DNA of 30,208 nucleotides from contig CALMBI010000099.1 of the NCBI GenBank assembly GCA_937860115.1, positions 1-30,208 on the forward strand. The letters are read 5' to 3'. Below are positions 8,729-16,343 of this stretch, piece after piece. The notes under the pieces are model-generated. The model searched no databases and had not been told where the DNA came from. It saw only the letters and a program-made list of their open reading frames with translations. How positions within the stretch are numbered: position 1 is the first letter of the stretch; the number at the start of each line of letters is the position of its first letter. Source of the DNA: an uncultured Arcobacter sp. (GTDB taxonomy: Bacteria > Campylobacterota > Campylobacteria > Campylobacterales > Arcobacteraceae). The translations under genes and the position numbers were made by a program.

Positions 8729-8988
8729 TAGATTTAAGTAAACACAAATTAGAACTCGAATATCCATGTGAATGGTGCTATAAAATAGTGATTCATGATG
8801 AGCATGATGGGCATCATATTGCAAAAGAGGTTTTTAAAGAAAGACCTCATAAAGTGAGTCACTCAAAAGTAAGTAGCAAAGGAAAATACAAAAGTCTTAA
8901 TATTGAACTTTTAGTTCATAATGATGATGATAGAACGTACTTTCATAAAGAATTACATGCTCATCAACACGTCAAAATGGTTATCTAA
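8725..8988 (+). CDS. DUF493 (YbeD/HP0495-like) protein
   Basis: 87-residue protein resembling the DUF493 family, whose members include E. coli YbeD and H. pylori HP0495, small alpha-beta ACT-like folds with a suspected but unproven regulatory role. It begins LELEYPCEWCYKIV, the usual N-terminal strand with the 'YP..W.YKII' pattern, and ends in the family-typical SLNIELLVHNDDDRT-YF-H region. Histidine is unusually abundant (HDEHDGHH and HKELHAHQH). The start overlaps the moaC stop by four bases and the HIT gene follows three bases after its stop. The specific function is not known. Confidence 0.75.
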   Translation: MIDLSKHKLELEYPCEWCYKIVIHDEHDGHHIAKEVFKERPHKVSHSKVSSKGKYKSLNIELLVHNDDDRTYFHKELHAHQHVKMVI

Positions 8989-8991
8989 AAG

Positions 8992-9378
8992 ATGTCAAAT
9001 ATTGTATTTACTACAGATAATTTAAGGGTTGAGATAGAGCCTTTTGAGATACCTTGGCTGAAAATCTTTACGATAGAATCATACAAAGAGTTTAGTGATA
9101 CACCCTATGAAGTAAAGCTTGAGATACTAAAACTCCTTGATATTATCGAAAAAGAGATGATTAGTTATTTTCATCCTGATAAGATAAATATTGCTTCTTT
9201 TGGAAATTATGTACCACATGTGCATTTTCATATCCAAGCGAGATTTAAAGAGGATAGTTTTTTTCCTGAGCCAACTTGGGGTAAAAAAATGAGAGAATCA
9301 AATCTAAAACTAGATCTTGACCCATTTTATAATCATTTGCGAATAGAATTACAAAACGAGTGTATAACAAATGGATAG
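8992..9378 (+). CDS. HIT (histidine triad) family protein
   Basis: 128-residue member of the HIT superfamily of nucleotide hydrolases and transferases. The histidine triad is visible as HVHFHIQ (His76, 78, 80), preceded by the conserved N-x-A-x-x-G-N-x-V segment INIASFGNYVP. The substrate cannot be inferred from sequence; Hint-branch members hydrolyse AMP-lysine or adenosine phosphoramidates. It is followed with an eight-base overlap by the signal-peptide frame of the broken M15 gene, implying one transcript from moaC through the peptidase genes. Confidence 0.85.
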   Translation: MSNIVFTTDNLRVEIEPFEIPWLKIFTIESYKEFSDTPYEVKLEILKLLDIIEKEMISYFHPDKINIASFGNYVPHVHFHIQARFKEDSFFPEPTWGKKMRESNLKLDLDPFYNHLRIELQNECITNG

Positions 9379-10124
9379 AAGAGATTTTTTAACTCTTAGC
9401 ATTCTTTTCCCTTTGAGTACGAAACAATTATTTGCAGAAGGTGAATTTAGGTATGCAAGATATTTTTACCACCCAAGAAGAGTATGGATATCTTCTTCTT
9501 ACAAGAAGTAAACTAGCAAAAGTACAAAGAACTGTAGGTTATGGTAAGTTTAATTTAATATCGTTTGATGAAACACTTACGATTGCAAAAAATAGTCCTA
9601 AAATAGGTGAATTTACAAATGGCGAGATTGCTTTCTTAGAAAAAATATTTTATGACAATCCAAATAAATATGGTTTTTATGGTATTAAAACAGCAGAAAA
9701 ACTTACTGATAGTATCAATAAAAGTGACACGATAAAAATAAATGGCACTGGGCACTATCTATTTCGTGGTAAATCATATGAAAACTATAATAGAATACTC
9801 AAAGATGTTGGGAGAGATATTGTATTGACTTCTGGTATTAGAAGTATTCCAAAACAAATGAGTCTCTATTTAGATAAAATTTATACCTCCAAAGGAAATA
9901 TCTCTGAAGCATCTAGAGTTATAGCACCACCCACTTATACACACCATGCAATCAGTGATTTTGATGTTGGGAAAAAAGGGTTTGGAAATAAAAATTTTTC
10001 TACCTATTTTACAACAACTGAAGAATTCAAAAATTTAATAAAATTAAATTATGTAAGTATCCGATATACAGAAAATAATAAAGATGGAGTTATCTATGAA
10101 CCTTGGCACATTCAAGTTGTATAA
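9371..10124 (+). pseudogene. M15-family D,D/L,D-carboxypeptidase, split by a frameshift
   Basis: Two overlapping frames together make one exported peptidase. The frame from the ATG at 9371 encodes a Tat-like signal (MDRRDFL, hydrophobic core, LFA cleavage site) and then runs out at 9509-9511. The mature domain continues in the next frame (open from 9417; only a TTG at 9432 or ATG at 9453 as starts) to 10124. The mature part looks intact: SGIRSIPKQ (134-142 counted from 9432), a THHAISDFD zinc-site region (170-178) and the terminal YEPWHIQ with the ExxH pair (Glu223, His226). The switch needs +1 slippage between about 9440 and 9480, or reflects a one-base insertion, a two-base deletion or a sequence error. 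Without repair the enzyme would not be exported. It overlaps the Csd4-like gene. Confidence 0.75.
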
Positions 10125-11511
10125 AGCAATAATTGTTAGTTTTTCTCTTTCTTCAACACTTCTTTTTGCTCAAAATACTCAAACTATGAAAAATAATGAA
10201 ACATCATCAAAAGTAAGTACTATTGTAGACAAAAAAGGAAATGTAGATTCAAAAAATCTTGATGAATTTGGATTTGATCTGATTAAAAAAGGAGATGACA
10301 ATAATAATACTCTTTTGATTGTGGGTGCTATTCAAGGAGATGAGCCAGGTGGATTTATGGTAGCTTCACTACTTTCTACACATTACCAAATCGAAAAAGG
10401 TTCTGTTTGGATAGTACCCAATTTGAATTTTTATAGTATTATCAAAAGTGGCCGTGCTCCTTTTGGAGATATGAATCGAAAATTTGCAGATCTTCCAATA
10501 AATGATCCAGAGTATAATATAGTCGAAAGAATCAAAGAATATATTGTAGATCCAAGCGTCAAACTTATCGTCAATCTTCATGATGGAAGTGGTTATTATA
10601 GACCAATGTAAATCGATAATATGCATCAACCCCTCAGATGGGGTCAAACTATTGTGATCGATCAAGAACTTTTACATAATGTAGCTGACTATAATGATCT
10701 TTATACTATAGCTGAAGAAGTTGTAACTCATACAAACAAATATCTTTTAAGAGAAGAAGATGAATATCGTACAAAAAATACGCATACAAGATTTAAGAAA
10801 ACATTTGAAGAGCAAGAGATGTCTAAAACTCTGACATACTATGCTATAACTCATGGAAAATCAGCATTTGGCCATGAGACAAGTAAGAGTCTTCCTACAA
10901 ATGAAAGGATCTATTATAAACTTCTTTCATTAGAAAAATTTATGAGTATTATGGGGATTAAATTTAAACGAAATTTAGATTTAACTCCTGCAGGTATAGA
11001 AAAAGCATTATCAGAAAATATCGATATTACATTTGAAGATTCCAATCTCAAAATGCCACTTGAAGATATACGAAATATTCAAAAATATTTTCCTATTAAT
11101 AATTCAGGTGTAATAAAATATTTGCCAAGTAATCCACTTATCAAAATCATTCAACAAAATAAAACATATACTATTTACTATGGAGATAAAGTTTTAACAA
11201 AACTTGAAGCAGATTATAGTGAACATCTTAACTTTGATACAGAAGTTGCTATGACAGTTGATGGGATTCATAAAAAAGTAAAATTTGGTGACACAATAAA
11301 TGTTAAAGAGAGTTTTAGTGTCAAAGCAACCAATCTTTTTAGGGTAAATGTTATAGGATATACTACAAAAGATAAAGTTGAAACAGATAAAACTATAAGA
11401 AAAGATGAATTCTTATCTAAATACTCTGTAGAAAATAATGGACGCCTCTATCGTGTAGAATTTTACAAAGGGAAAAAGTTTGCTGGAATGATTTTAGTAA
11501 ATTACAACTAA
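10096..11511 (+). pseudogene. Csd4/Pgp1-like M99 D,L-carboxypeptidase, interrupted by an in-frame TAA
   Basis: Homologue of Helicobacter Csd4 and Campylobacter Pgp1, periplasmic zinc carboxypeptidases that trim peptidoglycan tripeptides to dipeptides and set helical cell shape. The start at ATG 10096 (GGAG six bases upstream) gives a clear signal peptide. Zinc-ligand pattern Q-x-x-E (Gln80, Glu83 in AIQGDEPGG), with Gln instead of His as in Csd4, the NR pair at 127-128, and His162 in LHDGSGYYRP are in the first part, which stops at TAA 10609-10611. The same frame reopens at once; an ATG at 10621 could start a 296-residue remainder carrying FGHETSK (probable catalytic Glu) and the C-terminal beta domains. 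The stop separates metal ligands from the general base, so neither piece should be active alone. Confidence 0.8.
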
Positions 11512-11551
11512 TAATAATTATAGTTTTTGCTTATTATAAGTTTTATTGAAC

Positions 11552-11557
11552 TATAAT
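11552..11557 (+). promoter_or_regulatory. Candidate -10 box for ccoG
   Basis: TATAAT, 29 bp before the ccoG ATG, in the spacer after the broken Csd4-like gene. A strong ribosome-binding site (GGAGTAGGAG, 11571-11580) follows. No clear -35. Confidence 0.5.
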
Positions 11558-11586
11558 TTCATATTATTTTGGAGTAGGAGAATATA

Positions 11587-12972
11587 ATGGAACAAAAAGT
11601 TGAAAAAATGTCTTATCGAATCAAAAGATATTGGGCATATGTTGTAGCGAGTATTGTCGCAGTTGGTTTACCATTTATTCAGATTGGTGGGAATCAAGTA
11701 TTTTTATTATCATTTGATAAAAAACAATTACATTTAATGGGTACTGTTTTTGATATGCAAGAACTTTATATGATGCCTTTTTTACTTATGCTTCTCTTTT
11801 TAGGAATTTTTGCTGTTACTGCTATTGGTGGTAGAGCATGGTGTGGATGGGCTTGTCCTCAAACTATATTTAGGGTTATTTATAGAGATTTTATCGAATC
11901 TAAATTATTAGGTATGAGAAGAATTAAAAATAAGCAAAAAGATCCTGATTATTCAAAACCAGAAAATAAAGCAAAAAAAGCTATTGCAATTGCTATTTGG
12001 TCATTTTTAGCACTTTTAGCTGCTGCTGACTTTATGTGGTTCTTTGTTCCACCTGCTGATTTCTTTGCTTATTTAGCTGATCCAGCTGAACATACGACTA
12101 TGATTGGGTTTGTTGTTGGAATTGCAGCATTTTTAGTATATGATGTTGTGTTTTTACAAGAAAACTTTTGTGTGTATGTATGTCCATATTCTAGGGTTCA
12201 ATCAGTACTTTATGACAACGATACAGTTCAAGCTATCTACAATCCAAGTAGAGGTGGAGAGATTTATGATGCTGCAAAAAACAAAGTTGTATTTAAAACA
12301 AAAGATCTTGCGAATCCTACAGATGAGTGTACAGCTTGCGAAAGTTGTGTAACTGTTTGTCCTACTCATATTGATATTAGAAAAGGTACACAACTAGAGT
12401 GTATAAACTGTTTAGAGTGTGTTGATGCTTGTACAACTGTTATGGGTAAACTTGGAAAAGAATCACTTGTTCAATGGTCAAGTACAAATGATGTAATCCA
12501 TAAAAAAGGTCTTAAACTTGTTAGAGCAAAAAGTATCGGTTATGCTGCTGCACTACTTATTGTTATAGGGATGTTATTTGTAATGGGTGGGAAAAAAGAG
12601 TATATGCTTCTTAATGTAAATAAAACAACAGAACTATATAAAATCCATGAAGAAGATAAAACTGTAACTAATAGTTTTGTATTATTGTTTCAAAATACTC
12701 AAAAAGAATCTTATACATACAATTTAGAGGTAGTTGGACAATACAAAGATAAAATAGAGATCTTAAGATTCCAACCATTTAAATTAAGTAAAGGAAAACT
12801 TGCTAAAAAAGTTATTCAACTTTCTACAAAAGATCTTTTAATAGATGATGCAAGACAAGATACACCTATCACTGTTAAATTAAAAGCGTATGCACAAGAG
12901 GATCCTGAAAGAGTAGTTGTTCTTAGAGATGCGGTATTTATTTTCCCAAGAAGTGATAAACTTCCAAAGTAA
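11587..12972 (+). CDS. ccoG: Cytochrome c oxidase accessory protein CcoG (FixG/RdxA)
   Basis: 461-residue polyferredoxin-type membrane protein needed for cbb3 oxidase maturation; CcoG is proposed to act as a cupric reductase supplying Cu(I). Sequence features are several membrane helices, the motif WCGWACP (Cys86, Cys90) after the second helix, and two clusters of cysteines typical of two [4Fe-4S] sites: Cys248/251/254/258 (CTACESCVTVCP) and Cys272/275/278/282. A further helix near residues 315-335 precedes a C-terminal Ig-like domain. It stands alone with its own promoter and terminator, about 4.2 kb upstream of ccoN. Confidence 0.95.
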   Translation: MEQKVEKMSYRIKRYWAYVVASIVAVGLPFIQIGGNQVFLLSFDKKQLHLMGTVFDMQELYMMPFLLMLLFLGIFAVTAIGGRAWCGWACPQTIFRVIYRDFIESKLLGMRRIKNKQKDPDYSKPENKAKKAIAIAIWSFLALLAAADFMWFFVPPADFFAYLADPAEHTTMIGFVVGIAAFLVYDVVFLQENFCVYVCPYSRVQSVLYDNDTVQAIYNPSRGGEIYDAAKNKVVFKTKDLANPTDECTACESCVTVCPTHIDIRKGTQLECINCLECVDACTTVMGKLGKESLVQWSSTNDVIHKKGLKLVRAKSIGYAAALLIVIGMLFVMGGKKEYMLLNVNKTTELYKIHEEDKTVTNSFVLLFQNTQKESYTYNLEVVGQYKDKIEILRFQPFKLSKGKLAKKVIQLSTKDLLIDDARQDTPITVKLKAYAQEDPERVVVLRDAVFIFPRSDKLPK

Positions 12973-12993
12973 TAGATCTTATTAAAGATAATT

Positions 12994-13027
12994 AAAAGCC
13001 TAGGTCAAATAAGACTTAGGCTTTTTT
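12994..13027 (+). terminator. Rho-independent terminator after ccoG
   Basis: Stem AAAAGCCTAGGTC / GACTTAGGCTTTT (13 bp with one G-T pair), six-base loop AAATAA, then a T run to 13027. Located 22 bp past the ccoG stop and before luxS. Confidence 0.9.
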
Positions 13028-13060
13028 CGTTAGAATACAAAAAAATACAAGGAAATCGAT

Positions 13061-13576
13061 ATGCCGTTATTAGATAGTTTTAAAGTTGATCATACGATCA
13101 TGGAAGCACCAGCAGTGAGAGTAGCAAAACAAATGAAAAGTAAAAGTGGAGATGATATCACAGTTTATGATATCAGAATTCACAAACCAAACGAAGATAA
13201 GATGACAGGAAAAGGGATCCACACATTAGAACATTTGTTTGCTGGATTTATTAGAGAGCATTTAAATGGCGATGATGTAGAGATTATCGACTGTTCGCCA
13301 ATGGGTTGTAGAACTGGATTTTATATGAGTGTTTTAGGATCTCCAAGTGCAAAAAAAGTAGCAAAAGCAACAAAAAAAGCGATGAAAGATGTACTAGAAG
13401 TAAAAAGTGAAACAGATATTCCTGAGCTCAATATCTACCAATGTGGAACTTATAAAATGCACTCTTTAAAAGATGCTAAAAAAACAGCAAAATATGTCGT
13501 AAAAAGTGGTGTTGGAGTGATGGATAATGAGAAATTATTACTTACTGATGAAAAAATGAAAGAGTTAGGGATCTAA
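13061..13576 (+). CDS. luxS: S-ribosylhomocysteine lyase
   Basis: Cleaves S-ribosylhomocysteine to homocysteine and DPD, the AI-2 precursor, as part of the activated methyl cycle. The 171-residue length is typical. The metal ligands are visible as HTLEH (His54, His58) and Cys128 in YQCGTY; the catalytic cysteine is Cys83 in MGCRTGFY. The start ATG has AAGGAAAT upstream, and TAGAAT at 13031-13036 may be the -10 box. The following gene starts at the very next base, so luxS is transcribed with two methyltransferase-type genes, which fits a link between SAM-dependent methylation and recycling of its by-product. Confidence 0.97.
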   Translation: MPLLDSFKVDHTIMEAPAVRVAKQMKSKSGDDITVYDIRIHKPNEDKMTGKGIHTLEHLFAGFIREHLNGDDVEIIDCSPMGCRTGFYMSVLGSPSAKKVAKATKKAMKDVLEVKSETDIPELNIYQCGTYKMHSLKDAKKTAKYVVKSGVGVMDNEKLLLTDEKMKELGI

Positions 13577-14026
13577 ATGATTACCACTAAAGAGATAGAG
13601 CTTTTTGAAGCTTTATTTCAAAAATCTCCTAATAGTGTGTTATTGCATATCAATAATGGATTAGATGATATCCAAAAGTTACTCGAAAATTTTGTACATA
13701 AAATCGATGGAAAATTAATTGTTAAAAATTTGCATGAGATCAATTTTGAAAGATTTAGGCTCACGGCTAGAGAATATGAATATGTCATAGTATCAAATTG
13801 TTTAGAAGATATTGAAGATAGTGATAAATTTATCAAAGAGGTGTATCACTCTTTAGAAAATTCTGCGAATATTATAATGATAGAAAAAAATACAAATGAT
13901 AATCTATTAAAAATGTTATATCTTCTTGATAATAACGATTTTAGAGCCTCTAATTCTATCGATATCTTTCAAAAATATAATCTTGCAATGGCAAAAAAGA
14001 TGCATATGTGGGGCAATGGACTATAG
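13577..14026 (+). CDS. Methyltransferase-like protein of unknown substrate
   Basis: 149 residues, directly abutting luxS. The central segment YEYVIVSNCLEDIED-SDKFIKEVYHSLENSANIIMIEK resembles the post-motif strand, helix and strand of class I SAM methyltransferases ('D.vi..n.Leh..d...fl.e..rvLk.gG.liii.k'). The glycine-rich SAM loop of motif I is not evident (only LLHINNGLDD), so the protein may be degenerate or non-catalytic. It ends MAKKMHMWGNGL and overlaps the start of the MnmC/MnmD-like gene by 11 bases, indicating coupling. I can name the fold tentatively but not the reaction. Confidence 0.55.
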   Translation: MITTKEIELFEALFQKSPNSVLLHINNGLDDIQKLLENFVHKIDGKLIVKNLHEINFERFRLTAREYEYVIVSNCLEDIEDSDKFIKEVYHSLENSANIIMIEKNTNDNLLKMLYLLDNNDFRASNSIDIFQKYNLAMAKKMHMWGNGL

Positions 14027-14777
14027 AATAACAAATGATGGGAGTAAAACTCTTTTCTCATCAAAATATAATCAAACCTTTCATTCTTTACAAGATGGAG
14101 CATTGAGTGAATCTTTATATAAACATATTATTCCAGCCTTCCAACTTGTAGAAAATAAAACAAAACTCAATATACTAGATATATGTTTTGGGCTTGGATA
14201 CAATACATTTGGTACAATTTACTACATAAAAGAAAATAATTTAAATATAAAAGTAAATTTCTATTCACCTGAATTAGATGATGAATTGATAGAATCTTTG
14301 ATAAATTTTGAGTATCCTAAAGAATTTGATACGATAAAAGAGATCATCGTATCACTTGCAAAAGAAAAATGCTATAAAGATAACCAATTTCAAATAAATT
14401 TATTTATAGGTGATGCAAGAGAATATATCAAAACACTTTCAAATATAAATATAGTTTATCAAGATGCTTTTAGTAGTGATACAAATCATGAACTATGGAC
14501 AAAAGAGTATTTTAGCGATATATCAAAAATTGCAGCTTCAGATGCAATAATAACAACATATTCAATAGCTACTCCAATTCGACTTGCAATATATGAAAAT
14601 AATTTTGATGTTTATGAATATCAATCAAGTATCAAAAAACGATCGACTATCGCTTTCAAAGAGAAAATTAAATCACATCATCTAATCAATTTGAAATATA
14701 TCGATATGGAAAAGAAAAAAATCAATAGTCCAAAAGCCGCTCCACTTCGTGACTTAAATTTAGAAATTTATAAGTGA
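14016..14777 (+). CDS. MnmC/MnmD-type tRNA 5-methylaminomethyl-2-thiouridine methyltransferase
   Basis: 253 residues from the ATG at 14016, chosen because GGGG stands just upstream and the longer reading overlaps the previous gene extensively. The motif ILDICFGLGYNTFGTIYYI is the SAM loop of the DUF752/MnmC methyltransferase domain, and VYQDAFSSDTNHELWTKEYF is the family's 'DaF.p..npelWt..ff' signature. ITTYSIATPIR and the late SPKAAPLRD segment also fit. Enzymes of this family methylate nm5s2U34 of tRNA. No FAD-oxidase domain is attached, so it is a single-domain, MnmD-like form. Its last ten bases overlap the end of the opposing FlgO-like gene. Confidence 0.8.
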   Translation: MDYRITNDGSKTLFSSKYNQTFHSLQDGALSESLYKHIIPAFQLVENKTKLNILDICFGLGYNTFGTIYYIKENNLNIKVNFYSPELDDELIESLINFEYPKEFDTIKEIIVSLAKEKCYKDNQFQINLFIGDAREYIKTLSNINIVYQDAFSSDTNHELWTKEYFSDISKIAASDAIITTYSIATPIRLAIYENNFDVYEYQSSIKKRSTIAFKEKIKSHHLINLKYIDMEKKKINSPKAAPLRDLNLEIYK

Positions 14778-15433
14778 AACGGTTTTGTGACTTTTACTTT
14801 ATTATCTTTTATAAACTCATGCCCATTCAATTGAAGAATTTCATATGTAATGGGTACAGAAATACTAGATGAAATCAGAGTTGTTTCTTCTTTTAAATTC
14901 ACTAACCTAACAAACACTATGAGTTGATTTGCTGTTATTGTATATGTTCCTAGTAAAATCTTTTTACTATCTTCTATATAGTTTTCTTTTAAATCAGAGA
15001 GTTTTCTGGTTAACATACTAAAACCATTTTTATTTACAATAAGATATTTTGACATATCAAGTGTTTTAATTTGAAGTGTTTTATTGCAAAATCTTTTTTG
15101 AAGATTAACCTTGACTGCATCAGCTAAAACGAAGCCTAATTCTGATTTATTATTGTAATTTTTTTGATCAACAAAGTCTGCAACATATATTTGCTCATCA
15201 TTTTCAAAAACATTACAAAATCTATTTCTAACTAAGTCATAAGCTAATTGATCAAAATCAGTAGCATGTTCAGAAAGAGATCCATCATAATCATTCGCAA
15301 TATTATTAATTGGGACTGGGCCCTTTGAAAAACTTGAATAATACTGATTTTTAGGAGTTCCATTAAAAAATCTCTCTTTACTTGTGCATCCACTAAACAT
15401 TATGATAATCATCGTAATTATAAAAAAATACAT
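14768..15433 (-). CDS. FlgO-domain lipoprotein (third of three paralogues)
   Basis: 221-residue predicted lipoprotein: MYFFIITMIIIMFSGC puts the lipidated cysteine at residue 16. The body resembles the FlgO domain, with IYVADFVDQKNYNNKSELG (compare FVDLEQFKKTSRFG in the upstream paralogue), a short helix, and KKILLGTYTI matching the paralogues' VLGTY. FlgO proteins are outer-membrane lipoproteins that stabilise flagella in Vibrio; a flagellar role here is inference. It is more divergent than its two neighbours. The ATG shares one base with the preceding stop (TAATG), so translation is coupled. It converges on the MnmD-like gene with a ten-base overlap. Confidence 0.7.
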   Translation of the reverse strand: MYFFIITMIIIMFSGCTSKERFFNGTPKNQYYSSFSKGPVPINNIANDYDGSLSEHATDFDQLAYDLVRNRFCNVFENDEQIYVADFVDQKNYNNKSELGFVLADAVKVNLQKRFCNKTLQIKTLDMSKYLIVNKNGFSMLTRKLSDLKENYIEDSKKILLGTYTITANQLIVFVRLVNLKEETTLISSSISVPITYEILQLNGHEFIKDNKVKVTKPFHL

Positions 15434-16242
15434 TACTGATCATCCGTCATATATATGGAATCAAATCTCTTTGATGGTGAAATTTCATCATCCATTATAA
15501 GAATTTTATTATCTAATGTTTTCGTGCAATTTTCAAAAGGTTCACAAGTTTCTTTAATTGGAATTTTTTCTCCTGAAACAAGAGATTTCTTATTAACACA
15601 CAAATTAAAAAGCCTGCATCTTGCATTTTTGAAAATTACTATCACTCGAGATGTTGATAGAACATTAAGTGTTTCAAGATCCAGAATTCTAGTATTAATG
15701 ACAACCTTATCATTATGATCTTTATCATATATCTTGTCATCCAATTCATGTAACCCATAAGTTCCTAATAAAATTAAAGAATAAGGAATTTGTGATTTCA
15801 GTTGTTCAGCATCCCTTGTTAAAACGAATTCACCTTTAGGATTGATTTTAATAAGATCAGTTACTCTATAATCTATAACTTTAAATCTTCTCTCGTGAAG
15901 TTCATTGATTAGAGATTCTGACACAGTTCTACCAAATTTACTTGTTTGTGCAAATTGATCCAAAGAAACTATTGGTGTTACAGCTATTGTATTATTGATT
16001 TGATTATTTCTTGTAATATTAAGTAATAGCTGTTGTGCAATTTCGATAATTGCTTTATTTAAATCTGTATATACAACTTCATCAAAAAATTTAAATGCTG
16101 TAGTATATTTATAGTTAGTATTTATATTTTCGTGTACTTTTTGGGGATGATTAAATGTGGGAGTTAAATTACTATCATGTGTCCCACACCCTGAAATTAC
16201 AATGACTATTAGAAATAAAATAAAAGTTCTAAATAAGTATAT
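15433..16242 (-). CDS. FlgO-domain lipoprotein (second of three), no canonical start codon
   Basis: The frame is open from 16343 down to the stop at 15433-15435, but it has no ATG or GTG and only one TTG (15961-15963), which would delete the lipobox and half of the first conserved block. Reading from an ATA at 16240-16242 gives IYLFRTFILFLIVIVISGC, a well-formed lipoprotein signal with Cys19 that parallels MYFF...FSGC of the next gene. AAGGG (16253-16257) and a TATAAT (16273-16278) lie upstream at plausible distances, supporting initiation near 16242. The FlgO-like core contains SLDQFAQTSKFGRTVSESL, GEFVLTRDAEQLKSQIP and LLGTY. Either ATA or ATT is used as a start, or an ATG has been lost. 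I give the ATA as the likely boundary. Confidence 0.6.
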   Translation of the reverse strand: MYLFRTFILFLIVIVISGCGTHDSNLTPTFNHPQKVHENINTNYKYTTAFKFFDEVVYTDLNKAIIEIAQQLLLNITRNNQINNTIAVTPIVSLDQFAQTSKFGRTVSESLINELHERRFKVIDYRVTDLIKINPKGEFVLTRDAEQLKSQIPYSLILLGTYGLHELDDKIYDKDHNDKVVINTRILDLETLNVLSTSRVIVIFKNARCRLFNLCVNKKSLVSGEKIPIKETCEPFENCTKTLDNKILIMDDEISPSKRFDSIYMTDDQ

Positions 16243-16272
16243 CCAATAAATACCCTTCGAATAATTTTGAAT

Positions 16273-16278
16273 ATTATA
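16273..16278 (-). promoter_or_regulatory. Candidate -10 box for the second FlgO-like gene
   Basis: TATAAT on the minus strand, about 31 bp before the ATA at 16242, with AAGGG between them. It lies in the spacer between the first and second FlgO paralogues and supports a real translation start close to 16242. Confidence 0.4.
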
Positions 16279-16343
16279 ACGAATTAGATAGTAGAAAACT
16301 ATTTTCTTAGATTCAGCAAAATTATTAATCCTCTCAATAGTTA

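Noticed and set aside
8600..8824. 74-residue minus-strand frame across the moaC/DUF493 junction
   Set aside because: Antisense to two recognised coupled genes; no promoter or ribosome-binding site seen.
10609..10611. Genetic-code reassignment of TAA to explain the interrupted Csd4-like gene
   Set aside because: TAA ends most other genes in the window at conserved C-termini (for example ccoN, ccoO, luxS, mutS), so it is a normal stop here.
12140..12393. Short frames on both strands inside ccoG
   Set aside because: They overlap the iron-sulphur motif region of a well-supported gene and have no independent start signals.
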